Of a DNA stretch of 64,000 nt, positions 1 to 8,729 are shown piece after piece (position 1 is the stretch's first letter; each line of letters opens with the position of its first letter). A program made the position numbers and the translations under genes. The notes below the pieces were generated by a model. The model saw only the letters and a program-made list of their open reading frames with translations, did not search any database and was not told the origin of the DNA. Source of the stretch: Paraburkholderia caribensis (GTDB taxonomy: Bacteria; Pseudomonadota; Gammaproteobacteria; Burkholderiales; Burkholderiaceae); assembly GCF_002902945.1 (NCBI RefSeq), contig NZ_CP026102.1:248001-312000 (forward strand), given 5' to 3'.

Positions 1-73
1 GCTAAAGCTTCTGTAAGACTTTGCCGTTAATGCGGGCGAAATCAGAACGACCACATAAAACGGGGAGTCGCGT

Positions 74-643
74 TTGAACACGATGAAGCTGGCCATATCT
101 TTCGCGGCGGGTGCCGCATTCGCGACGTTAGCCGGGTGTGTGACTAGTGAGCAGCAGATCGCCGCAGCGCCCGCGCGGCCGAGGCCGCAGCCTGCTGTCG
201 TCGCCGTGCAGGCGCCGCCGCCACCGCCGCCTGCCGTTGTCGTGCGTGCGCCTGCGCCTGCGCAACCTGTCTATGTGTCAGCGCCGAGCGATGTTTATAT
301 TGCGGGTGTCGTGGATCGCGATGTGGTGTTTGTCGGCGGCAGCACGTATTTGTGGGTGGTGGGCCCGGATGGGAAGCGTCATCGGCATTTCTATGCGCGT
401 GGCGACCGGCGTGCTGAAGTGTTTCGACGGCGCGAGCATTTGCGTGTGGAGATGGCACGTCGCGGTGGGCATCCGCCTGTGCATGCGGTCGTGCCGCCGC
501 ATCGCGATGAGCATCGTGCGAGGTCGGGGCCGGCGCGGGTGGCCACGAAGAGCGGGCACGATGCGGCGCCGCATGACCGCAAACATCCGCCGCACGTTGA
601 TGAGGCGCAGCAGCCGATGCATCGGCAAGGACATGCTGGGTGA
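74..643 (+). CDS. Proline-rich putative lipoprotein, unknown function
   Basis: The N-terminus is a short hydrophobic signal ending in the lipobox LAGC, so the product is probably a lipoprotein with its mature Cys near residue 22. A Pro/Ala-rich linker (about residues 30-70) leads to a short segment containing VVFVGGSTYLWVVGPDG, followed by an Arg/His-rich basic tail. The central segment suggests a small surface or periplasmic domain, but I recognise no named family. The track begins at TTG 74; an in-frame ATG at 83 (MKLAISF) is an equally good start. The gene runs toward the minus-strand transglycosylase, and a 591-bp repeat lies between them. Confidence 0.7.
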   Translation: MNTMKLAISFAAGAAFATLAGCVTSEQQIAAAPARPRPQPAVVAVQAPPPPPPAVVVRAPAPAQPVYVSAPSDVYIAGVVDRDVVFVGGSTYLWVVGPDGKRHRHFYARGDRRAEVFRRREHLRVEMARRGGHPPVHAVVPPHRDEHRARSGPARVATKSGHDAAPHDRKHPPHVDEAQQPMHRQGHAG

Positions 644-747
644 GGGGCGAGGATGGTTTGGTTTTTTGCGGTTTGAGGCTTTGCGCTGGCATCCGCGAAT
701 TGCTTTTGCTTTCGCGGGCATCCGCGATGCGTTATCTAGCTTCAAGC

Positions 748-1338
748 GTCGCCCCTGTGCGGGGCGGCACCTACTTTTCTTTGCCGCCGCAAAGAAAAGT
801 AGGCAAAAGAAAGCGGCTCACACCGCCAGTGCTAATTCTTGCCTGAGGGCCCCCAAAGGGTCTTACGCTTCACACGGCAACCACATCATTCCTGCTCGTT
901 GCCAGCGCTCTTGCTGAGCGCCTCACCCGCTTCACGCACCCGCGTTTCAGCATGCCGCGCCAGACAGTTCGCCGCCGCCCAGGTGGCAAACTGTGTGTCG
1001 GCCCTCGGTGCTCCACATGCTTCACTCCAGCCCGATTGAGCACGCGCTCCACCCTGTAAGAGCGCGAACGTGTACGTCGGGAAAACCTACACACAGTTTG
1101 CCACCTGGGCGGCATATGCCATTCGCTGGCGCTTGCCCACGTACGGGTGTTTGAAGTGGGTGAGGCGCCGATTCGGCGCGCTGGCAACGGGCACCAACCA
1201 AGGCGCTGGTGTGTGAAGGATGGGGACGTTGGGGGCCCGTGGGCAAACGTCAAGCGCTGGCGGTGTGAGCCGCTTTCTTTTGCCTACTTTTCTTTGCGGC
1301 GGCAAAGAAAAGTAGGTGCCGCCCCGCACAGGGGCGAC
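748..1338. repeat. 591-bp palindromic repeat, copy A
   Basis: The outer arms (748-828 and 1258-1338) are 81 bp each and are exact reverse complements. Each arm holds a 15-bp stem with a CGCC loop (770-803 in the left arm) and a smaller GCCCC/GGGGC hairpin. A perfect 24-bp inner inverted repeat lies at 975-998 and 1089-1112. Between these, patchy complementarity keeps one axis near 1043: 921-934 pairs with 1152-1165, for example. Outside the arms a further inverted unit (TGAAGCAAGCTAACG, then GCGGATGCCAGC) extends the palindrome to about 685-1373. Two more copies lie in this window; copy C has the same orientation and copy B is inverted. Short ORFs here look spurious. Confidence 0.93.
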
Positions 1339-1370
1339 GCTTGAAGCAAGCTAACGAATCGCGGATGCCA

Positions 1371-1418
1371 GCAAAAGCAAAAGCAAAAGCAAAAGCAAAA
1401 GCAAAAGCAAAACCAAAA
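1371..1418. repeat. (GCAAAA)8 hexanucleotide simple repeat
   Basis: Eight perfect tandem GCAAAA units directly abut the right flank of palindromic repeat A. A related GGTTTT run abuts the left flank of copy B near 43360-43385. Such tracts are prone to slippage and may vary in copy number between strains. No gene reading frame is affected. Confidence 0.95.
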
Positions 1419-1494
1419 ACCCCGACCAGCAACGCCTGAACCACACAAACAATTCGCCGCTGCCAACCCAAACACACGCGCATGCGCCAAGACG

Positions 1495-2127
1495 TCAGGG
1501 AAGGGCATCCGCTGACATCTTCATGCCCGGCTGCACGTTGCCGCCCAATACCGCACTAAACCGCCGCATATGCACCGCCACGCGGCGCGCATACCCTTTC
1601 CCGCCGCCGCTATAGCGCCACAGCGCGGCATCGATATCGCCGTCCGCAGCATCGAGATAACCGCGCAGAATCGACGAGCCGATGCGCACGTTGATGGCGG
1701 GATCATCGAGCTCTTTCACGTTGGAAAAAGCACGCGGATGCGCGGCGGGCAGCACCTGCATCAGCCCGCGCGCACCGAGCGTGCTCACGGCGCGCGGATC
1801 GAAGCCCGATTCGACCGCCATCACCGACAACAGCAGCACGGGCGACATCGAATAGCGGTTGGCTTCAGTCAGAACGGCTTGCGCGATCGTCAGCGCATCG
1901 GTGGCTGAAACGCGGAATTGCGCGCGTAAGGTGGCGACGATATCGGCGGGAGAGGGAAGCGCGGGCAGATCGGCGCCCTGCGTTGCCGACGACGCCTGCG
2001 GCGCGGTTTCCGCTTGTGCATGGCCGAACGGCAGCGCGCTGCATAGCGCGAGGCTCGCGGCCATCAACGCGAGCCTGATCAGCGTGTACCGCCACCGTCC
2101 TTTGGCCAGATTGTGTTGTTCCTGCAT
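1495..2127 (-). CDS. Lytic transglycosylase (SLT domain), exported
   Basis: This is a soluble lytic murein transglycosylase-type enzyme that cleaves peptidoglycan glycan strands in the periplasm. A signal peptide (about residues 15-40, ending near GHAQA) precedes the SLT domain. The domain shows the catalytic-Glu motif AVESGFDP and then GARGLMQVLP; a later WRYSGGGKGYARRV fits the GxxxY region of the fold. The chosen ATG at 2127 gives about 210 residues and a normal signal peptide. A GTG at 2157 would add ten residues. It is small for the family and carries no extra binding domain, like the virulence- or secretion-associated SLTs. It appears monocistronic. Confidence 0.85.
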   Translation of the reverse strand: MQEQHNLAKGRWRYTLIRLALMAASLALCSALPFGHAQAETAPQASSATQGADLPALPSPADIVATLRAQFRVSATDALTIAQAVLTEANRYSMSPVLLLSVMAVESGFDPRAVSTLGARGLMQVLPAAHPRAFSNVKELDDPAINVRIGSSILRGYLDAADGDIDAALWRYSGGGKGYARRVAVHMRRFSAVLGGNVQPGMKMSADALP

Positions 2128-2244
2128 ATCGTCTGATACGAGCCCGGATGCAAGCACTCTACGAATATCGCCGTCGAAATTTTCAAAAGAAACGCACAGT
2201 GCGCGTAAAAACCGCGTAAAGGCAGGTTCGCCGTGCGGACTCCG

Positions 2245-3798
2245 CTATAGTTGCGATTCAATCGGCAAGATGCTCAAAAACCAGATACCGGCCTTGCGCA
2301 TTGCCGACACATCCGGCTCGCTATCGAGTACTTTCACCGTGCCGTCGGGCGCCGTGTCGACCCACACGATACCGCTCGTGCCGTTCGCTTTCGCGCGCAA
2401 TTCGAGCCGCCATGCAATGCGATCGAGGTTCGGCTCCAGCGTATCGACAACCTGCGCGGCGGCTGGCGCGCTCTCGCAGTACACGCCAATCTCCGTGTTG
2501 AGTTCGACCGAACGCGGATCGAGATTCATCGAGCCGATAAAGATGCTGTCGCGGTCGAACACGTATGTTTTCGCATGCAGCGACGCCTTTGACGAGCCGA
2601 ACAGATGCTTCTTGTCTTCCGTTTTGTCTTCCGCGACGGGTTTCAGTTCGTAGAGCCGCACACCTGCTTCGAGCAGCGCCTTGCGGTAGCGCTGATAGCC
2701 GGCATGGACGGCGGCGACGTCGGTGGCGGCGAGCGAGTTGGTCAGCACCGTGACGCGCACCTGCTTTTGCGTGAGTCCCGAGAGCCACGCGACACCTTCT
2801 TTTCCAGGCACGAAATACGGCGAGACGACGAGCATCTGTTGCGTCGGCTGCAAGTCGAGCGCCTTGAGTTGCGTCATCAGTTGGCCTTGCGAGTCGCCCG
2901 GCGCGCGCGCGATCTTCGCGGGATCGTCGTAGAGCAAAGTGGCTTTGCCCCATGAAAACACGGCATCCTGCGAATGAATGACCTGGGTGAGCCGTGCGCG
3001 CGCGTTCACGACGTAGGGGTTGCTTTCCTGCGAAGCCAGATACGCGTCGAGCTGTTTGCGTACGTCGGCCAGTGCCGCAGGGTCCGCCTTGCGGCCCATT
3101 AGCACGTCGATCGGATACGCGGCCTCGGAGTTCCAGAAAAGGTCGAATGCCGACGACACGTCATGCACGACAGGTCCATGCACGAGCACATCGAGATCGC
3201 CGAACGCGACGTCGTTCGAAGCGCCGAAGTACTCGTCGCCGATGTTGCGCCCGCCGAGTATCGCGCCCTGGTTGTCCGCGATCATCGACTTGTTGTGCAT
3301 GCGCCGGTTCACGCGAAAGAACTCGGCGGCCATGCCGAGCTTCTTGAACGTACGATTGGCGACGGGGTTGAAGAGACGAATCTGCACGTTCGGATGTGAG
3401 TCGAGCGCGAGCAGCAGATTGTCGTCGGCATTGGTGCCGAGATCGTCGAGCAGAATCCGCACGCGTACGCCGCGATCGGCCGCGCGCATCACGGCAGCCG
3501 CGAGCCCGCGGCCCGTCAGATCGTCATGCCAGATGTAGTACTGCAAGTCGAGCGTGCGGTCGGCCGCTTCCGCGAGCACGAGCCGCGCGACGAGCGCATC
3601 GACGGCATCGGGCAGCAGGTGGAACGCGGTTTCGTCGGGATGCCGCTGTTCTTGCGGCGCGAACGCGATGGCGAGCCGCGTGTTCTGCGTGTCGGTGACG
3701 GCGTGCGTCTGGATGCGATCTGCCTGCGGCGGCAGACTCGCGCACGAAGTCAGCAAGGCGACGGTGAAGGCCGCGAGAAGACTTCGTAACTTGATCAT
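2245..3798 (-). CDS. Phospholipase D-family lipoprotein, cardiolipin synthase C-like
   Basis: The product has two HKD motifs typical of the phospholipase D superfamily: H-N-K-S-M-I-A-D starting at about residue 168 and H-A-K-T-Y-V-F-D starting at about residue 408. The two-domain arrangement and length (517 residues) resemble ClsC/YmdC, which makes cardiolipin from phosphatidylglycerol and phosphatidylethanolamine. The N-terminus carries a lipobox (LLTSC), so it is probably an outer- or inner-membrane lipoprotein. The start at 3798 (MIKLRSLL) follows a GGAGCG ribosome site; an ATG 15 bases upstream is less likely. No partner such as YmdB is adjacent, so the exact phospholipid substrate is an inference. 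Confidence 0.82.
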   Translation of the reverse strand: MIKLRSLLAAFTVALLTSCASLPPQADRIQTHAVTDTQNTRLAIAFAPQEQRHPDETAFHLLPDAVDALVARLVLAEAADRTLDLQYYIWHDDLTGRGLAAAVMRAADRGVRVRILLDDLGTNADDNLLLALDSHPNVQIRLFNPVANRTFKKLGMAAEFFRVNRRMHNKSMIADNQGAILGGRNIGDEYFGASNDVAFGDLDVLVHGPVVHDVSSAFDLFWNSEAAYPIDVLMGRKADPAALADVRKQLDAYLASQESNPYVVNARARLTQVIHSQDAVFSWGKATLLYDDPAKIARAPGDSQGQLMTQLKALDLQPTQQMLVVSPYFVPGKEGVAWLSGLTQKQVRVTVLTNSLAATDVAAVHAGYQRYRKALLEAGVRLYELKPVAEDKTEDKKHLFGSSKASLHAKTYVFDRDSIFIGSMNLDPRSVELNTEIGVYCESAPAAAQVVDTLEPNLDRIAWRLELRAKANGTSGIVWVDTAPDGTVKVLDSEPDVSAMRKAGIWFLSILPIESQL

Positions 3799-3873
3799 GG
3801 GCGCGCTCCGCAACGGCGATGCGCGTCAGATTAACGGGACGGAACGGCCCTTACAAGTGGCGTCGCGCGGCAG

Positions 3874-4341
3874 TTACGAATGATAGTACCCGCGCTTCAA
3901 CGCGGGCATGGCCAGCAGCGTCGAGAGGATGTCGACGACCGTCAGCGGATCGACGGGCTTTATGCATACGCCGTCGAAGCCGCCGGCGCGCAACTCGGCA
4001 TAGTCATCGCCCGTTTCGCAGGCGGTGTAGGCGAGCAGCGGCACGCTCGCCATTTCAGGCAACGCTCGCAGTGTACGCGCCACCGCAAGCCCCGACAGGC
4101 CCGGCATTGCGATGTCGAGCACGACGCTGTCGGGGCGCCATTCGTTGGCGATCTTCAACGCGTCGCAGCCGTTGTACGCCACGCGTGTGTCGAAGCCGCT
4201 GTTGGCAAGAAACGCCGCGAGTGCATCGGCGGAATCGATGTAGTCGTCGACGACCAGCACACGCGGCGGCATCGAATGCGCGGCAAAGCGCGCAGCCGTC
4301 CATACGCGGCTTCGGGTTGGAGTGAAGGTTCTGTTGTGCAT
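3874..4341 (-). CDS. Single-domain response regulator (CheY-like receiver)
   Basis: This is a stand-alone receiver domain of 155 residues. After a basic leader of about 24 residues, it has the acidic pocket D32-D33, the phospho-acceptor Asp76 in VVLDIAMP, and the conserved Lys in CIKPVD. There is no output domain, so it must act through a partner or accept phosphate from a hybrid kinase encoded elsewhere. A strong AGGAGGGA site eight bases before ATG 4341 fixes the start; MPPRV further in is an alternative core start. No kinase is adjacent. Confidence 0.85.
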   Translation of the reverse strand: MHNRTFTPTRSRVWTAARFAAHSMPPRVLVVDDYIDSADALAAFLANSGFDTRVAYNGCDALKIANEWRPDSVVLDIAMPGLSGLAVARTLRALPEMASVPLLAYTACETGDDYAELRAGGFDGVCIKPVDPLTVVDILSTLLAMPALKRGYYHS

Positions 4342-4593
4342 GCTGTCCCTCCTGCTCTTCTGGCACGGTTTCGGAAGTCTTATGGAGAAGACAGCAACAG
4401 GCATTCCACACGCCAAGCGGCGGCATTTGCATCAGATCGACGGTTGCAACGACTGAAATGGAGTGCGCCAGCGTGCAATACAACGTAAAAGGGAGGACCG
4501 AGCACGCGATTTGCCATGCTACGATTGATTCATCCGCCGGGAGAAACCCATGCCCGGATTGCATCGCACTTTCTTCGCTACAGGGGGTTTGCC

Positions 4594-4812
4594 GTGCATT
4601 TCGACTACAAGGGATTTCACATCGACTGCCGGGCCAGGCACGACGAGGACGGCCACTATGTCGCCCAAGCCAAGCTCACTCGCGGGGCGACGGCCAATAC
4701 GCCCGCTGAAGTGCACCACTCGGGCGATATCGATTCATTCGTCGACGAATCCGACGCCATGACATGTGCGCGCACATGGGCGATCGAGTGGATTGACGAA
4801 AACTGGGATTGA
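4594..4812 (+). CDS. Small conserved hypothetical protein
   Basis: The 72-residue product (HFDYKGFHIDCRARHDEDG...) has a compact, acidic sequence with Cys and Trp near the end (AIEWIDENWD). It resembles small conserved beta-proteobacterial proteins of unknown function. I chose GTG 4594 because an AGGGGG site lies about seven bases upstream and the conserved-looking part begins there. The longer reading frame from ATG 4516 adds 26 residues that look non-coding. No role can be assigned. Confidence 0.6.
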   Translation: MHFDYKGFHIDCRARHDEDGHYVAQAKLTRGATANTPAEVHHSGDIDSFVDESDAMTCARTWAIEWIDENWD

Positions 4813-4981
4813 TCTTCCCTTTCACGAAAACCCATAAGGCACGCGTTTTGCCGCCGCACCGGCGGCGCGCAGGCGCTGCCCGTTTTACCCTTTGTTTCTC
4901 GCCTACTGAGTACTTTGGCAGGGGCATCCTGCCGATTCCCGCTCGCGTCGATTGAATGCCTGCGTAAAAACCCTAAATTGT

Positions 4982-5008
4982 TAAATATTGGAAGGCGGAA
5001 GCCGATAT
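4982..5008 (+). promoter_or_regulatory. Sigma-28 (FliA)-type promoter of the chemotaxis receptor gene
   Basis: The sequence reads TAAATATT (4982-4989), an 11-base spacer, then GCCGATAT (5001-5008). The enterobacterial FliA consensus is TAAAGTTT-N11-GCCGATAA, so the -10 matches in seven of eight positions with ideal spacing. It lies about 150 bases upstream of a methyl-accepting chemotaxis gene, a standard class of FliA target. Transcription should begin near 5015-5020. Confidence 0.75.
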
Positions 5009-5070
5009 CCAGTAAATCGGAGCGAATCGGCGCGCAGAACCCGTAGACAGCGCGCGGACACCGCACGAAC

Positions 5071-5102
5071 AACGCCTGAAACCTGAGAGCAGGCGTTTTT
5101 TT
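5071..5102 (+). terminator. Rho-independent terminator-like hairpin in the receptor leader
   Basis: AACGCCTG (5071-5078) pairs with CAGGCGTT (5090-5097) around an 11-base loop and is followed by seven T residues (5096-5102). This is a normal intrinsic terminator on the plus strand. It sits between the sigma-28-type promoter and the receptor start codon at 5161. It could end read-through from upstream or act as an attenuator. Confidence 0.7.
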
Positions 5103-5160
5103 GCACAAAAAAGATTCATTGCGAAAACAGATTTTGTCGGTAAAAACCCGGGGGCCAGTA

Positions 5161-6723
5161 ATGAAAAAGAACTTGACCATCAAGACAAGGCTGTTCGTCG
5201 GTTTTCTGTCCATGGCGGCCATCGCCGTTGTCATTTCCGTTGTTTCGCTATTCAGCCTTGCCAGCACGACGCAGGCATTCGGCCAGTACGTGCATGGCAT
5301 CGACGCGCGCGCGCAGGTGGCGGCCGAGTTGCGCGCGGCCGTCGATCGTCGCGCGATCGCCGCGCGCAATCTGGTGCTCGTCACGACCCAGGCAGATTTC
5401 GACCTCGAGACGGCCGCGGTGAAACGCGCGCATGAGGATGTCGGCATCAAGCTCAAGCAGCTGAACGACATGATCAACAGCGCGAGCGACACGAGCGAAA
5501 CCGCGCGTTCGCTGGCCGCCGAAATGAATCGCGTCGAAGGGCTTTATGGGCCCGTTGCGCTTAACATCGTGGGCCTCGCGCTGAACAAACATCACGATGA
5601 GGCGATCAGGGAAATGGACGACCATTGCCGTCCGCTGCTGGCCGCGCTCGTCAAGGCAACCGACGACTACGCGAGCTACACGAAGAAGCGCCAGGGCGAG
5701 ATCGTGCAGAACTTCGAGGAGCGCTATGCGATGCTGCGCAACGCCATTCTCGGCGTGAGCGCGCTGGCGATACTCGCATCGCTCGTGCTTGCCATACGCA
5801 TGGTGCGCTCGATCACGCAACCTATCACGCGCGCCGTCGAAGTCGCGCGCACTGTTGCGACGGGCGACCTGACAAGCCGTATCGTCGTCGACCGCGATGA
5901 CGAAGCAGGCGAACTGCTGAAGGCGTTGCGCGACATGAACGACCGGCTCACCGAAACGGTCGGCCGTGTGCGATCGAGCAGCGCAAGCGTCTCCACGGCG
6001 ACGAACGAGATCGCCACGGGCAACAGCGACCTTAGCCGCCGCACGGAGGCGCAGGCTGCATCGTTGCAGGAGACGGCGGCGAGCATGGAACAGTTGACCT
6101 CGACCGTCAAGCAGAACGCCGACAGCGCGCAGCATGCGAAGTCGCTGGCGTCGAACGCGTCGGAGATTTCCCAGCGAGGCAGCCACACCGTCGAACGCGT
6201 GGTGACGACGATGGAAGCGATCAGCTCCAGCTCGGGCAAGATCGCGGAGATCACCGGGATCATCGAAGGCATTTCGTTCCAGACGAACATTCTCGCTCTG
6301 AACGCTGCTGTCGAGGCGGCGCGCGCAGGCGAGGAAGGCCGCGGCTTCGCGGTGGTCGCAGGCGAAGTGCGCAGTCTCGCGCAGCGCTCGGCGCAAGCGG
6401 CAAAGGAGATCAAGGAACTGATTGCACGCTCGGTGCAAGAGATCCAGAGCGGCGCGTCTCTCGCAGATGACGCAGGCCGTACGATGGCCGATGTGAACCG
6501 GGCTGTCGCGCGCGTTTCCGAAATTATCGCGGAGATCGCTGCGGCTTCAGAAGAGCAAGGGCGAGGCATCGAACAGGTCAACCAGGCGATCTCGCAGATG
6601 GACACGGTGACGCAGCAGAACGCGGCGCTGGTGGAACAGGCTTCGGCTGCCTCGCAATCGCTGCGGCATCAGGGCCGCGAACTCGACGATACCGTTTCTT
6701 CGTTCAAGCTCGCCGTGGCTTGA
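5161..6723 (+). CDS. Methyl-accepting chemotaxis protein
   Basis: The 520-residue transmembrane chemoreceptor has TM1 at about residues 12-34, a periplasmic four-helix-type sensor region, TM2 near 190-210 (AILGVSALAILASLVLAI), a HAMP domain and a long cytoplasmic coiled coil. The hairpin tip shows the diagnostic FQTNILALNAAVEAARAGEE. It signals to CheA/CheW and the flagellar motor. The C-terminus (SSFKLAVA) lacks a CheR-tethering pentapeptide. ATG 5161 begins a typical MKKNLTIKTRL N-terminus, with GGGGGCC upstream. An upstream TTG frame crosses the terminator hairpin and is rejected. Expression is probably FliA-dependent. The ligand is unknown. Confidence 0.95.
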   Translation: MKKNLTIKTRLFVGFLSMAAIAVVISVVSLFSLASTTQAFGQYVHGIDARAQVAAELRAAVDRRAIAARNLVLVTTQADFDLETAAVKRAHEDVGIKLKQLNDMINSASDTSETARSLAAEMNRVEGLYGPVALNIVGLALNKHHDEAIREMDDHCRPLLAALVKATDDYASYTKKRQGEIVQNFEERYAMLRNAILGVSALAILASLVLAIRMVRSITQPITRAVEVARTVATGDLTSRIVVDRDDEAGELLKALRDMNDRLTETVGRVRSSSASVSTATNEIATGNSDLSRRTEAQAASLQETAASMEQLTSTVKQNADSAQHAKSLASNASEISQRGSHTVERVVTTMEAISSSSGKIAEITGIIEGISFQTNILALNAAVEAARAGEEGRGFAVVAGEVRSLAQRSAQAAKEIKELIARSVQEIQSGASLADDAGRTMADVNRAVARVSEIIAEIAAASEEQGRGIEQVNQAISQMDTVTQQNAALVEQASAASQSLRHQGRELDDTVSSFKLAVA

Positions 6724-7328
6724 ACGCGGCCTTTACTAAAGCTGGACGCGACAGCTTGCAAGCGGCGCGATTCATTCGCGCTGCTCGCGTATTCGCGCAG
6801 ATATCGCATCACCAGGCGATGAATGATTTCCGGCTTCACGTTTTTGCCCAAGCGACAACCGGTAAATCATCAAGTCATATATGCACTTTAGTTTCCATTC
6901 GATGTGAAAAAGAAATGCCAGGCGTATCCGTATTGCAAACAGGTTGCAGTGCGGTATAAACCTACTATGATAGGAACAACGCGCCGGTCTCGATCCAGAT
7001 GCCCATAGCGCCTTGTATGACGGCGTTTCAAAGGGTTTTGTGTTGCCGAGGCCCGCGTGTCGAAGGCCGCCGGGCCGCGTCATGTGCACGGCTTGTCGGC
7101 GAATAAAGCGGCATTATCCCGGCGTCAATATTGCGCGATGAAAATCGCGTCGTTATATTTTGCGCCGGAAAACCATGCGCGGTCGTTTGATGTACTCAAT
7201 TCAATCGCGCTTAACAGATGTGCACGGATGCACCGCTTTGCAGTGCGATCCGATTGCACGCGGAACCTGAGAGAGCAAACGCCGCAGCGGGCGGGGTTGA
7301 GCCATGGCGTTTTAGCGGAGAGGGCACG
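6724..7328. other. Non-coding stretch with a candidate sigma-70 promoter
   Basis: About 600 bases without a convincing gene. Part is relatively AT-rich (about 6850-6975). A plausible vegetative promoter is TTGCAG (6944-6949), 16 bases, TATGAT (6966-6971). A second overlapping candidate is TTGCAA (6933-6938) with TATAAA (6955-6960). Both point toward the small gene at 7329, leaving a leader of about 350 bases. Short ORFs here lack good ribosome sites. Confidence 0.35.
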
Positions 7329-7583
7329 ATGAACGCGGCATTGACCATTGAATCGTTCTGGAAGGCATTTTGCGCACGTCAGATTTCGCGTGGGGTATCG
7401 CAGGCGCAGCTTCGCGAGTCGAAGACGGCGTTCTATTCGGGCGCGGTCGCCATGTACGACATCATGATGACGGTCACCGATCCCAATCTCGATCCCATAG
7501 AAGCACACTCGATACTCGCCGCGCTCTACGACGAGCGGGAAGACTTCCTGCGCATTCACGATATGGCGGCCATCGACCGCTAG
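7329..7583 (+). CDS. Small hypothetical protein (84 residues)
   Basis: The product (MNAALTIESFWKAFCARQI...) is predicted to be mainly alpha-helical and acidic toward the end, with no signal peptide or membrane segment. A good GGAGAGGG site a few bases before ATG 7329 supports the start; the reading frame upstream of it looks non-coding. It stands alone, with a long leader behind it and a convergent gene after it. I recognise no family. Confidence 0.6.
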   Translation: MNAALTIESFWKAFCARQISRGVSQAQLRESKTAFYSGAVAMYDIMMTVTDPNLDPIEAHSILAALYDEREDFLRIHDMAAIDR

Positions 7584-7634
7584 CCAGCCGTCAGGCATGA
7601 CGCGCGGCATCGCGCCGCACAATCATGAATCGCT

Positions 7635-8531
7635 TTATTGCGCAGTTTGCTGGCGCTGGTACTCGTTCTTCTTCATCTGCAGGTACGCTTGCCTGTCCAC
7701 TTCGTGCAATTGACGCGGATATTGCTCGGTCGCATCGAACCACGTGGCGAAACGCTGATCGACGCGCTTGTCGGCGGGAAGCGCAAGCGAAGCCAGGTAG
7801 GCGTCGATGGCGAGGTAATAGCGCATCGTGTTGCGTTCCACCAGCCCGCGCACTCCGCCCACATAGTCGCCCGACGCTTTGGTGAATCCCACTTTCGCAC
7901 TGCCTATCGTCGCGAGATACGTCTTCATCGCGATGCGTCCTGCCGTGCCGAATCCATATGAATACGTGAGATGCAGGAACGTGTGTCCTTTTCCGATATC
8001 GACGGCTTCGAGCACGATGCGATAGTCCCTCGTGCTGAGCGGTCCCGTTGCCGCGCTCAGATCGACCTGGAAATAATCCGGGTTCGTCGCCACTGACCTG
8101 TAGTTGAATTGCACGCGGTACGTGTCGCCGAGTTCCTGCTCCGTCTTCTTGCCCACGTTCATGCTGATGGTCGCGCCGTTGCCGCTGGCGGAGGCGCGGC
8201 AGTACTTCGTGTTCAGATGCAGGATCAAGACTTCGCACCAGTTGGCCGGGCCTTGCTGCGGGTCGTTGAAGGCTCGGTTGACGGTGGCGAACGGGTAATC
8301 GACGACTGCATAGATGTCGCCCTTCAACGTGTTCGAGGTCTCTTCCGAATCCAGATGGATCGGCCGGTTGAACGCGTTCGACTTGAGTTGCGGCGCGAGC
8401 GCGTCGTATTTGTCCTTGAGCGCTGTCGCGTTGTCGTCGGCCCAGCTCAGCGCGCCGAGCGTGAGGCCCATTAGCGCGAACACAACCAGTACGAATCGCC
8501 TCGTTATCCGCATGATCCCGTGAGTGCTCAT
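7635..8531 (-). CDS. Exported hypothetical protein
   Basis: The 298-residue product has a cleavable-looking signal (RRFVLVVFALMGLTLGALSWA), then a soluble domain with no membrane segment. The sequence (for example DIYAVVDYPFATVNRAF and HTFLHLTYSYGFG) is reminiscent of START/polyketide-cyclase-like lipid-binding folds, but this is only an impression. ATG 8531 was chosen because it gives a proper signal peptide; ATG 8513 (MRITRR) is also possible. The longer upstream frame is non-coding. It is probably a periplasmic protein of unknown function. Confidence 0.7.
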   Translation of the reverse strand: MSTHGIMRITRRFVLVVFALMGLTLGALSWADDNATALKDKYDALAPQLKSNAFNRPIHLDSEETSNTLKGDIYAVVDYPFATVNRAFNDPQQGPANWCEVLILHLNTKYCRASASGNGATISMNVGKKTEQELGDTYRVQFNYRSVATNPDYFQVDLSAATGPLSTRDYRIVLEAVDIGKGHTFLHLTYSYGFGTAGRIAMKTYLATIGSAKVGFTKASGDYVGGVRGLVERNTMRYYLAIDAYLASLALPADKRVDQRFATWFDATEQYPRQLHEVDRQAYLQMKKNEYQRQQTAQ

Positions 8532-8729
8532 GGCACGCGCTCCCGCTGACGGCGCTGTTATTGGGCAAACGTCGCACGAATATAGCAGAGACAGCGCACC
8601 ACGCCGGTCAGCCGATGAGCCGTTCGAGCATAAACGTGATTTGAACCAGCATTCACCGTAGCAACGCACGTTCCTAGAATGACTTCCATGCGCTGACCCA
8701 GTCGCGCAACGCAAAGACCTCATCAACAT

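Noticed and set aside
870..1329. ORFs of 80 and 127 residues inside the palindromic repeats (also near 43442-43736 and 48500-48959)
   Set aside because: Base differences between copies are spread evenly over codon positions, one frame is cut short in copy B, and the frames lie across inverted-repeat arms.
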